Both the position numbers and the translations under genes were made by a program. This document shows positions 38,319 through 45,700 of a DNA stretch of 64,000 bases, in pieces. The DNA is from Pectobacterium carotovorum (GTDB lineage Bacteria; Pseudomonadota; Gammaproteobacteria; Enterobacterales; Enterobacteriaceae). Within the stretch, counting starts at the first letter, position 1, and the number at the start of each line of letters is the position of its first letter. The notes below the pieces were generated by a model. The model ran no database searches. It worked only from the letters and a program-made list of their open reading frames with translations, and had not been told where the DNA came from. The stretch is from contig CP066552.1 in NCBI GenBank assembly GCA_016415585.1, forward strand, positions 2,976,001-3,040,000, in the 5' to 3' direction.

Positions 38319-39809
38319 TTACTGAGATAATGAAACGCTGATATCACTGCTGCTATGAAATCCAGAACTTGCCATAACCACCTGAACAACATCGCCCTGT
38401 TTTACTGCGGTAGTAAACATACGCAATGTCGCGCCCGTATTTTCATAACCCCAGTAATGTCCACGGCTTCCCGCTTTCCAGACCGTAATTGAGGTCGTGA
38501 TTTGCCCCACCGTCTTACCCCCAACCAGAACATTAAACGTGGCTGAACCGGTGTGTGTACCATCTGCCGGATAAAATTTTGACGTCACAAACACATTAAG
38601 ATACTTAAAATCCCCAGTGGACTGAAAACGTAAACTGTCAGTGGCTGTTCGGGTGATACTTCCTCCTCCGATGCCCCTCCATTCCCCATTCTGGCAGTAT
38701 AGGATTGCTCCCTCACTATTTTTACTTATCAATCCGTCTGAAGCGCACGATGATCCGACTACAGATGTTGATGTGGGTTGAAAATATTGACCAGATATCG
38801 TTCCTGATGAAGTTATGTTTCCACCTGCTGAAATATGCCTCGAAGCGCCGATATCTCCATTACTATTTAAGTAAGATTTAATGGTTCTATCAGAACCTGT
38901 TGCTATAGTTCCAACGGCATAAATATCCCATGTTCTTATACCACCTCCCCATCCATCAGGTAAATCATGAGGATTTAAGCCATTAGTAGCGATCCTACCA
39001 CCAAAATAACCTTCATTTTTTACAGTTAAATGGTTATTAGAAATAAGTCCTTGTCCAGCAGAAACCACGCCAGCAACACTTAAATTTCCAGAAGCTGTTA
39101 TATCTTTTGCGTTATTAATACTATGACCGCCCATATTCAGATCACCCGTCATTGGTAATGTTCCATCACGACGTAGATAAACCGAATACATAGAACTGTC
39201 ATATCCAACACGGTAGGCCAGCAATCCCGCTGCATTAATCCCACTGTAGCTATTTTGGCTCTCAGTCCATTGACCAGCGGTTCCCGATGCCACCGTAGCG
39301 GATTGCGTCATACCACTATCAATGCCAGCCGCCTGCATAGCACGGCCTAATAAGTCATAGCGAACACTGTTCCCTTCTGACCACGGCAATGTGGTGATAA
39401 CCAGTCCGTTAATAACGTAATTAGGTGAACCCCCATCGCGCTTTAACATGATTTTATAAGATGATTTCTGCGCATTGATTCCGGTATAGCTAACAGGCAA
39501 CAGCCCTTCATTCACTAATGTTTGATAAGTGATTTCACAACCATTAGCAGAACAGGTTCTTGGTCCCGGATCGCTGCTCTGGCTGCTGCTTGAAGTTAAT
39601 GTTGAAAGTTTGTCATAACGGATACTGATATAACGATTAACCGCCTCACCCATCTGTTTCATTTGAGCACCAACGGTATTCGCCACTATTTTCTCTTGAT
39701 CGCTTTTCATGTCCTGAAACTTCATGAAAGCCATTGCTGTGCCGATACCTAACACCAATGTGACTTCCAATAGGGAAAACCCTTTTTGATTTGTTATTTT
39801 CATTTTCAT
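38319..39809 (-). CDS. PilV-like type IVb pilus tip adhesin
   Basis: This 496-residue protein starts with a type IV prepilin leader (NQKGFSLLEVTLVLGIGTAM), with cleavage after Gly expected at residue 10. The region to about residue 215 matches the shufflon-type PilV N-domain (AGLLAYRVGYDSSMYSVYLR). The rest is strand-rich repeat-like sequence (DITASGNLSVAG, ISAGGNITSSG) ending in a distinct C-terminal receptor domain. In R64 the C-terminus is swapped by the Rci recombinase. Here I see no rci gene and no inverted segment repeats, so the C-terminus looks fixed. It lies 111 bp downstream of pilS. Confidence 0.8.
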   Translation of the reverse strand: MKMKITNQKGFSLLEVTLVLGIGTAMAFMKFQDMKSDQEKIVANTVGAQMKQMGEAVNRYISIRYDKLSTLTSSSSQSSDPGPRTCSANGCEITYQTLVNEGLLPVSYTGINAQKSSYKIMLKRDGGSPNYVINGLVITTLPWSEGNSVRYDLLGRAMQAAGIDSGMTQSATVASGTAGQWTESQNSYSGINAAGLLAYRVGYDSSMYSVYLRRDGTLPMTGDLNMGGHSINNAKDITASGNLSVAGVVSAGQGLISNNHLTVKNEGYFGGRIATNGLNPHDLPDGWGGGIRTWDIYAVGTIATGSDRTIKSYLNSNGDIGASRHISAGGNITSSGTISGQYFQPTSTSVVGSSCASDGLISKNSEGAILYCQNGEWRGIGGGSITRTATDSLRFQSTGDFKYLNVFVTSKFYPADGTHTGSATFNVLVGGKTVGQITTSITVWKAGSRGHYWGYENTGATLRMFTTAVKQGDVVQVVMASSGFHSSSDISVSLSQ

Positions 39810-39920
39810 CGTCCTTTTTTATTTACATACATGTTAATTAGCAAAAATAAAAAATCGGTCAAGATATCATTTATCTTTATTGACCAAAGGAGGAACATAG
39901 AAAATATTAATAGCAGTTAA

Positions 39921-40469
39921 TTATAATGAAATGAATGTGATCCTGTTGCTTGTTGTTGAACTGCATCGCCTTGAAGAAAATTCATAATCGTCTTGAGGAA
40001 CAGCTACCCTGTTTATCAACACAGAGTAAAAATTATTGCGAACAGCATAAATCAACCTGATACATTCAGCACTTGGTACACCATAATAAGTTATAGGAAA
40101 AGCAGCATCGGCAATAATATTGCCATTCTGATTGATCCCCGAAGCAACCAGCTCAACATCACCTTTGAATGAATTCACAACCGTTCTTTCATCTCCCTCA
40201 CCACTTAACATGCTGTCAGGAAAAATACTGGCATTAAGCGCAACGGTATTGTTCAATCCACTGTAATTAGGCGCAGAGGCATAGAGCGCTTTCACTCCGG
40301 CTTGAATTGCAGCGATGTTCTTACTCTCCATTTCTACCCGTTGTGATGCCTGAACCTTGGGGTAAATAATAAACGCACTGACAATCAATCCGGCAATAAC
40401 ACCTAAAACTAAAAACAGCTCCAGCAGAGAGAACCCTTTTTTATATTTTCTGTTTTTCAATAACGCCAT
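39921..40469 (-). CDS. PilS-like type IVb major prepilin
   Basis: This 182-residue protein carries a prepilin peptidase site (KKGFSLLELFLVLGVIAGLI) with a short basic leader, typical of type IVb thin pili such as R64 PilS. Two cysteines near the C-terminal half (AECIRLIY and RRCSSTT) can form the usual disulfide. The ATG at 40469 has AGGAG six bases upstream; an in-frame extension to 40490 is less likely. The pair pilS-pilV is present, but pilL to pilR (secretin, ATPase, platform, peptidase) are not in the window. Confidence 0.85.
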   Translation of the reverse strand: MALLKNRKYKKGFSLLELFLVLGVIAGLIVSAFIIYPKVQASQRVEMESKNIAAIQAGVKALYASAPNYSGLNNTVALNASIFPDSMLSGEGDERTVVNSFKGDVELVASGINQNGNIIADAAFPITYYGVPSAECIRLIYAVRNNFYSVLINRVAVPQDDYEFSSRRCSSTTSNRITFISL

Positions 40470-40547
40470 GTTTAACTCCTTTTCATCCAAACGATGAAAA
40501 ACAGATAAACAATTACATAAAATAAAACAATAGATAGCGGTATGTAA

Positions 40548-40784
40548 TTAGCGGGTTAACTGACGAACGGCTGATGCGAAAGAAATAGGCTCCATCTCCA
40601 GATTTTTGACACACTCTTTTGTTCCATCAGGATATGCTTTGATCAACTTCCCCTCTGAAATATAGTGGATAGCCATTCCTGCGGCGAACGCTTCTTTAAT
40701 CACTTTTTGTGATGCTGCCTGAGCAATTCGACTTAACACTACTGTATCCTCAAGTGGATTTTTCTTTGATTTTCTCTTTTTCAT
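40548..40784 (-). CDS. Small hypothetical basic protein, 78 residues
   Basis: The start ATG at 40784 has GGAGG five bases upstream; the frame is open to 40922 but would run through the hns promoter. The protein begins with a lysine-rich stretch (MKKRKSKKNPLED) and contains AGMAIHYISEGKLIKAYPDG. It has no membrane segment and I do not recognise a family. It is divergent from hns paralogue 2 and shares its palindrome region. Confidence 0.6.
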   Translation of the reverse strand: MKKRKSKKNPLEDTVVLSRIAQAASQKVIKEAFAAGMAIHYISEGKLIKAYPDGTKECVKNLEMEPISFASAVRQLTR

Positions 40785-40829
40785 TATTTCCTCCGTATCC
40801 ATATTGATATACAATTTATTTCTGACATA

Positions 40830-40844
40830 TGTCAAATTCAGACA
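40830..40844. promoter_or_regulatory. Palindrome upstream of hns paralogue 2
   Basis: TGTCAAATTCAGACA resembles the perfect palindrome upstream of hns paralogue 1. It overlaps another palindrome, TGACATATGTCA, at 40822-40833. The site lies between two divergent genes and is a good operator candidate. Confidence 0.5.
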
Positions 40845-40884
40845 CCCTATCGATGATTTTTTATCACCATCAGGATAATAAGCT

Positions 40885-41283
40885 ATGAGTGAAGTACTTA
40901 AAGTATTAAACAATATCCGCACCCTACGTGCTCAGGCGCGTGAAACCGATTTGGCAACATTGGAAGAAATGCTGGAAAAGTTGACTGTTATTGTTGAAGA
41001 TCGTCGTGAAGAAGAAGCCAACGCACAGCAACAAAACGCTGAACGTCAGGCCAAAATCGAAGCCTTACGTGCAAAACTGTTAGAAGATGGTATTGATCCA
41101 TCAGAGCTACTTGGCGGTGCATCATCCAAGTCTGTAAAATCTAAACGTGAACCTCGTCCTGCCAAATATAAATACATCGATGAAAATGGCAACGAAAAGT
41201 TATGGACGGGTCAGGGGCGTACACCTAAAGCTATCGCTGCTGCGCTTGAAAATGGTAAAACGCTGGAAGATTTTGAGATCTGA
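40885..41283 (+). CDS. H-NS family nucleoid protein, paralogue 2 (island-borne)
   Basis: This 132-residue H-NS-like protein is nearly the same as paralogue 1, differing mainly by scattered substitutions (for example [20 protein letters not shown]). Both oligomerisation and DNA-binding parts are intact. Conjugative elements often carry such 'stealth' H-NS proteins to silence their own AT-rich genes and limit fitness cost; that role is inferred. It starts the module hns, lipoprotein, 19-bp element, traD-like. Confidence 0.92.
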   Translation: MSEVLKVLNNIRTLRAQARETDLATLEEMLEKLTVIVEDRREEEANAQQQNAERQAKIEALRAKLLEDGIDPSELLGGASSKSVKSKREPRPAKYKYIDENGNEKLWTGQGRTPKAIAAALENGKTLEDFEI

Positions 41284-41362
41284 TAAAACCCTCCCCCTTT
41301 GAATTTTATTTAAAGGGGATTTTTCTAAGACTAAATATAAAAATTTAACTTAAGGATAGTAA

Positions 41363-41722
41363 ATGACAGGCAGAGTCTTACTTCTGGGAATATTTTTTCT
41401 GGTAGGCTGTACCAATTTTTCCGCAAAACAACCTTACCGAACTCAGGATGGCGAACAACTTCTAATTAGCGCAAACATGCCAAACGGTGTTTTAAAACTA
41501 TGGATAAATGAAACGCTAATTATAAATGAATCGTTCTTGAATCAAGATAAAAGTTTAGCTGGGGTCTTTAGTAATAGTTACACTAATGTCTATACAGCTA
41601 CCTACAACGGCAAAAAAGTCATGGCTCGATGCAAAAGAGAAACCCACGCATTTTCAGCACCAGATCATGAATGTGATGTTTTTATTAATGGTGAATATGC
41701 TGCGAATCTCTTCCTGAGATAG
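41363..41722 (+). CDS. Small lipoprotein, island cargo
   Basis: This 119-residue protein has a lipoprotein signal (MTGRVLLLGIFFLVGC) with the lipobox LVGC, so it is probably anchored to a membrane. The mature part is strand-rich and has two further cysteines (MARCKRE and HECDVF). I do not recognise the family. By position, between hns and transfer genes, an entry-exclusion or surface role is possible but unproven. In the decayed copy of this module the same slot holds a yjaB-like gene. Confidence 0.7.
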   Translation: MTGRVLLLGIFFLVGCTNFSAKQPYRTQDGEQLLISANMPNGVLKLWINETLIINESFLNQDKSLAGVFSNSYTNVYTATYNGKKVMARCKRETHAFSAPDHECDVFINGEYAANLFLR

Positions 41723-41735
41723 TGGTGGGGATAAA

Positions 41736-41801
41736 TTAGCTACCGCGCCCTCTGGGGCTTGCTCAACAGCTCACCGACCTAAAAGCAAGTTTTAGGTCGG
41801 T
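41736..41801. promoter_or_regulatory. Conserved 19-bp element plus 12-bp inverted repeat, candidate transfer site or transcript end
   Basis: TTAGCTACCGCGCCCTCTG (41736-41754) is shared exactly with 27938-27956. It is followed by a perfect 12-bp inverted repeat ACCGACCTAAAA (41773-41784) with 41790-41801. GCGCCCT also occurs in the nick region of IncQ oriTs as I recall, but here the repeat lies on the other side of the core. No T run follows either arm, so it is not a standard terminator. Confidence 0.4.
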
Positions 41802-41827
41802 TCACCGTTCGGACGTGAAAAACATAA

Positions 41828-42112
41828 TTAACATTTGGACTTATTTATAACATTTTCGATATAGACTTGACCTTGTGCTCTATACCTTTCAATATCACGC
41901 TCAGATAGTTTAGATATGTTAAGCAGAACACCAAAGACTAATTCTTTATCTACATAACCAATATCACATCCTAAGACTTTGGCAACCTCTGCACCGAAAA
42001 TAATTTTCTGGCGAGTATTTTCTTTTTTTGTTTGTTGTTTCTTTTTAGCTTCTAAGAAATATAGACGTTCTTGTGCTGAAGCCATTTGTTGTTTGATATC
42101 TTTTCTGGTCAT
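41828..42112 (-). CDS. TraD-like conjugal transfer accessory protein
   Basis: This 94-residue protein has the pattern of the small TraD family of Ti-type and IncQ-like transfer regions: a coiled N-terminus (QERLYFLEAKKKQQTKKEN), then RQKIIFGAEVAKVLG and a short helix. Such proteins accompany MOBQ relaxases and probably help form the relaxosome. Its start overlaps the stop of the upstream 85-residue gene by 4 bp. A decayed homologue lies at about 28023-28190. Confidence 0.65.
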   Translation of the reverse strand: MTRKDIKQQMASAQERLYFLEAKKKQQTKKENTRQKIIFGAEVAKVLGCDIGYVDKELVFGVLLNISKLSERDIERYRAQGQVYIENVINKSKC

Positions 42113-42366
42113 TTATGTTCTCCCCAATTTTTTCTCTTGTTGGCATAAGGGATGTCAGCATAGTCATAACCATTACTGATTTGTTTCTTGATTGATTTTA
42201 TTTTCATCTTAAACTGTTGCTTTATCTGGCGTTGCTTTGCTTGTTCCCTAATATTTATTACTATCTTTTCTGCTTCTAAATAGGCTTGTTCTTTATCGGT
42301 ATAGATACCATCATCAAGAAGTCTCTTGGCTTCCCAATCAATGGCTTCATCGTTATTTTTATACAT
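42109..42366 (-). CDS. Small coiled-coil protein upstream of the traD-like gene
   Basis: This 85-residue, highly charged protein (EAIDWEAKRLLDDGIYTDKE, then KQRQIKQQFKMKIKSIKKQ) is probably a coiled coil. It overlaps the traD-like gene by 4 bp and is in the place where traC lies in Ti-type systems. A relaxosome accessory role is plausible from position only. The gene starts after a strong AAGGAGGTG-type site. Confidence 0.55.
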   Translation of the reverse strand: MYKNNDEAIDWEAKRLLDDGIYTDKEQAYLEAEKIVINIREQAKQRQIKQQFKMKIKSIKKQISNGYDYADIPYANKRKNWGEHK

Positions 42367-42616
42367 TACACCTCCTTGTATTTGTTATAGGTTATTCTTT
42401 ACCATATTTTTAATAATTATCAATACAACAGAGGGTTTAATTTGATAAAAAGAAAATAATCTAATTTTAAACCAATCACAGAAAAAAGGAGGGTGGAAAA
42501 TTTAAATTATACAAAAATATATCAATAAACTTTAATATTGATATTTATCAAACATCAATGCAGATAAAGATGTTTATAATGTTATAGAATAATAATTTTT
42601 ATCATAGAGTAAGAGA

Positions 42617-43453
42617 ATGAAAATCTTAACTGCTAGAATTGCATATATTAAAGCCCTTGATTTCTTGGTTTGTTTTATGAAGTTGAAAAGACCATCTGGC
42701 CGCCGTAATTTACATAATGGAATAAAAATTTTCATATCACTATCCATATCTCATTTGATAACATTTCCAGCTTTATCATTTCTTTTATTGCTAAATTACA
42801 TGAGAGATAAAAATTCATTTGACTTTGACATGATTGGTGAACTATATAGCGCAAATAGTATCTTTGTAATGACTGAAATTAGCACTTTAATCTTTATTTC
42901 AATGTCTTTTTTTGGCGTACTCTTTATCATAAAATTGCCAAAAAAAATTAAGAGAGAGCAAAAAATTGGATTTGAGTCAACATTTATAATATCAGTAGTG
43001 AATTTATTCATGTTGTTTTTGTTCATAACTTCAAGTTTTAATGCACTAAAAAACATGGGGTATGAACAGATAAAGCAATCATTGCAAGTGGTAGCCATGA
43101 TGATTGGGATAGTTATTTATTTAACCAGTCTACTTAGAACAACACTAAAAACAAAGCTAATATATCAGCTCGCTGTAGTCATGACAGTTGGTTTGTTCTG
43201 TATTTTTCCGAATCAATTTCTATCCAGATTATATGGTAAAGGGCTTGCTGAGTTTAATGTCGGCGGTGAAATTCCCGCATTAGTAATGCATGAGAAAAAT
43301 TATTACAGTGAAGAACTTTTTATAGTATTACAGACTCCCAATATGCTCCATTACAAAAAAACATTTAAAAATAACCAACCTTCATCACCAAAAGAAACAT
43401 ATGGGATAATACCGCTTAGCCGTATATATAAAATAGAAGACATTAATAAATAA
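42617..43453 (+). CDS. Hypothetical inner-membrane protein
   Basis: This 278-residue, AT-rich gene encodes four or five hydrophobic helices (about residues 35-62, 85-112, 125-148, 155-180 and 188-205) and a soluble C-terminal tail of about 70 residues (FNVGGEIPALVMHEKNYYSE). I do not recognise a family. It lies between the traD-like operon and the relaxase. Possible roles are entry exclusion or defence, but nothing in the sequence decides this. Confidence 0.55.
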   Translation: MKILTARIAYIKALDFLVCFMKLKRPSGRRNLHNGIKIFISLSISHLITFPALSFLLLLNYMRDKNSFDFDMIGELYSANSIFVMTEISTLIFISMSFFGVLFIIKLPKKIKREQKIGFESTFIISVVNLFMLFLFITSSFNALKNMGYEQIKQSLQVVAMMIGIVIYLTSLLRTTLKTKLIYQLAVVMTVGLFCIFPNQFLSRLYGKGLAEFNVGGEIPALVMHEKNYYSEELFIVLQTPNMLHYKKTFKNNQPSSPKETYGIIPLSRIYKIEDINK

Positions 43454-43744
43454 AAACCATTTGACAATATTAACCTAACACTCTTTTTTCAATGCACACT
43501 AATAAAAGGCGTTGTTGTAGTAAATAATAACACCGTCTAACCCACTCAAAACTAAATTCATCAACACAAACCAATAATAATTACTAACTTGTTTATCTAA
43601 TACTCTCCGCGTTACTTATTTTTGGTTGTTAGTGTTTTTGATTTCACTTGTCAAATTTTCATTCTGATATTCCATCATAACTTGTGAATTGTGCAACAGG
43701 GAAAACTACACATAAAAGCTACTATTTTCTTGTTTTAGTGCTTT

Positions 43745-44056
43745 CCCGCCTTACGGCGGGATAAATTAACACTCTTTTCGTCCTTCGGACACCATCTAAA
43801 CCCCACTGATGTAATATCGCGGAATACTTCGCCCTTTCATCTAGAATGCGCCGCTTAATTCGGTGTTTTATTTTACAGGCATTAATATATTTCGTATTAA
43901 TTAAGTAGAGGGTTTTACATTGTTAGAAAAAACAATGCCCACTTATACACTGCTACGCAGCATGTGGGGTCTACCGACGGTTGCCTGCCGCAGGCTAACA
44001 CCGTTTCCTTCGGAAACAAAGTCAACGTCAACCCCAAAGTTTTTCTTGCGAAAAAC
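43745..44056. other. Array of six short hairpins upstream of the relaxase gene
   Basis: Six compact hairpins lie in 312 bp: CCCGCC/GGCGGG (43745-43760), GTCC/GGAC (43780-43790), CTGC/GCAG (43950-43960), GCCTG/CAGGC (43983-43995), GTTTCC/GGAAAC (44003-44017) and GTTTTTC/GAAAAAC (44039-44056). Loops are 3-4 nt. The region ends 68 bp before the relaxase ATG, where oriT and leader sequences are expected. The rest of the gap 43454-44124 has no convincing gene. Confidence 0.6.
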
Positions 44057-44124
44057 TAACAGCAACATAGTTATCGTTGCATTTTATATTTTGGTTTTAT
44101 TTTATATTGAGGTTGTATAAGTTA

Positions 44125-45516
44125 ATGGCGATATTTCATCTGGAGTTTAAAATTGTGAAACGTTCTGAGGGTATGTCTTCCTGCAGGAAGGCTGCTTACC
44201 ATGCGCGTTGCAGAATAACAGATGATCGCACTGGCAATACCTACGATTTCAGCCACCGAACAGATTTATTCCATCATCTGATATTAGCGCCTGTTTCCGC
44301 ACCTGCTGATATTGTCGAAAACTCAAGCTCCTTGTGGAATAAAGTTGAAAGGGTTGAACGTCAGAAGGACGGTCAAACAGCCCGTTATTTTGATGTGGCT
44401 ATTCCCTGTGAACTGGACAATGAACATAAAATAAAACTGGTTGTAGAATACTGCCAGAAGAATTTCGTTGATAAGGGGATGATTGCCGATATCGCTTTTC
44501 ACGATCTTGATGGTAATAATCCTCATGCGCATGTGATGTTGACATTAAAACCGATCACTGCTGATGGCTTCGGCAAAAAAGAAAGAAGCTGGAACGACAA
44601 GAAAAACGTAATCCTATGGCGTGAAGCGTGGTCTGCTCTTGCCAACCGCTATCTTGAGGCATCAGGCGTATCAGAACGTATTGATCATCGCTCTATTGAG
44701 GCTCAACATAATGAAGCACTCGAAAACGCCGCTATCACCTTAGATGTTGAAGAAAAAGCACTATGGCTTGCCAAGGCAACAGCAACCAGCCGTCTAGCTA
44801 TGCAACGTGTTCATCGTGCCAAGTGGAACAGTAAGCACGTTCAGGAGAATCGTGCTGCTGAACAGGCTGTTCGTGATGAGATGAAACAAGAAGCTCAGGC
44901 CACATATGGTGTCTTCAAAGATTTAGATCTGCAAATCGTTGTTGACCTCAGAAGTTTCACCGTATCCGAACTGCCTGAGCCTATTGAAATTGTCTTACCT
45001 GCAACAGGTTCACAGACATCATCAGAAGGCCAAAAGCCTGTTCTGGTTGCTCCTGCGCTTCATACACGCACTAAATTGAAAACCTCTCACTCTTCAACTG
45101 ACAGAGCGATTAAACGCGCTCCTGTTAAAAGTAAGAGGAAGCAGGTCAAACCTCGCCATGATGGGATTTTTAAACGTTTTACCTTACTGGTAATTGAATA
45201 CATAAAAGAGAAATTCGTCTGGGCCAAGAAGAAGCCCGTTGATCCTGATGTTGAGCACGATAAACGTATTGCCGAAAACTATGTGTTTGATGAGGTGTTG
45301 GGGAACTATGTTCTACGCGTTGAGCATGAGAGACGAGCCAGACTTAACAGTGGCACTTATACTCCAACACCTGATGAGATCAGACGTTTTCCAAGCCGCC
45401 CGATTAAGTCAACACAGCTTGATAGCGATCTTGACTACATACCTACACTTTCAACTGATAAGCCCCCAAAAGCGCCTAAGTTAGTACCACCAAGTTTTCC
45501 ACCCGGCTGGAAATAG
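44125..45516 (+). CDS. MobA/MobL-type relaxase (MOBQ)
   Basis: This 463-residue protein nicks the transfer origin and pilots the strand. The N-terminal relaxase domain is clear: MAIFHLEFKIVKR, then KAAYHARCRITDDRTG with the probable catalytic Tyr near residue 28. The metal-binding three-histidine motif is seen as HDLDGNNPHAHVML near residue 129-142. The C-terminal half is charged, without a primase or helicase motif. No coupling protein or mating-pore genes are in the window, so the island is probably mobilized by a helper element. The ATG at 44125 is the MOBQ-like start; an extension upstream to 44077 is hydrophobic and unlikely. Confidence 0.9.
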   Translation: MAIFHLEFKIVKRSEGMSSCRKAAYHARCRITDDRTGNTYDFSHRTDLFHHLILAPVSAPADIVENSSSLWNKVERVERQKDGQTARYFDVAIPCELDNEHKIKLVVEYCQKNFVDKGMIADIAFHDLDGNNPHAHVMLTLKPITADGFGKKERSWNDKKNVILWREAWSALANRYLEASGVSERIDHRSIEAQHNEALENAAITLDVEEKALWLAKATATSRLAMQRVHRAKWNSKHVQENRAAEQAVRDEMKQEAQATYGVFKDLDLQIVVDLRSFTVSELPEPIEIVLPATGSQTSSEGQKPVLVAPALHTRTKLKTSHSSTDRAIKRAPVKSKRKQVKPRHDGIFKRFTLLVIEYIKEKFVWAKKKPVDPDVEHDKRIAENYVFDEVLGNYVLRVEHERRARLNSGTYTPTPDEIRRFPSRPIKSTQLDSDLDYIPTLSTDKPPKAPKLVPPSFPPGWK

Positions 45517-45700
45517 CTTAAGTGCCTTAGCAGATATAGTTAAAATGATTAATTATTAGCATGATACACAAAATAAATATTTTTCATATTTTAAAAAAAA
45601 TAGTATATGTAAGATACAATTTATTAATTTATCAGAAATCCATTTGAAATTATTTTGACCAATTCAGCAAAACATGGAACGCTTGATAAGGATTTAGCCA

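Noticed and set aside
38319..39809. Shufflon in pilV
   Set aside because: No inverted 19-bp-type recombination sites and no rci gene were seen; the C-terminus appears as one continuous frame.
43745..44056. CRISPR array
   Set aside because: The hairpins differ in sequence and spacing, so there is no direct-repeat/spacer pattern. No CRISPR-like array was seen elsewhere in the window.
43920..44120. 66-codon frame upstream of the relaxase
   Set aside because: It runs through the hairpin array, has poor codon pattern, and starts with TTG without a ribosome site; the region is better explained as non-coding.
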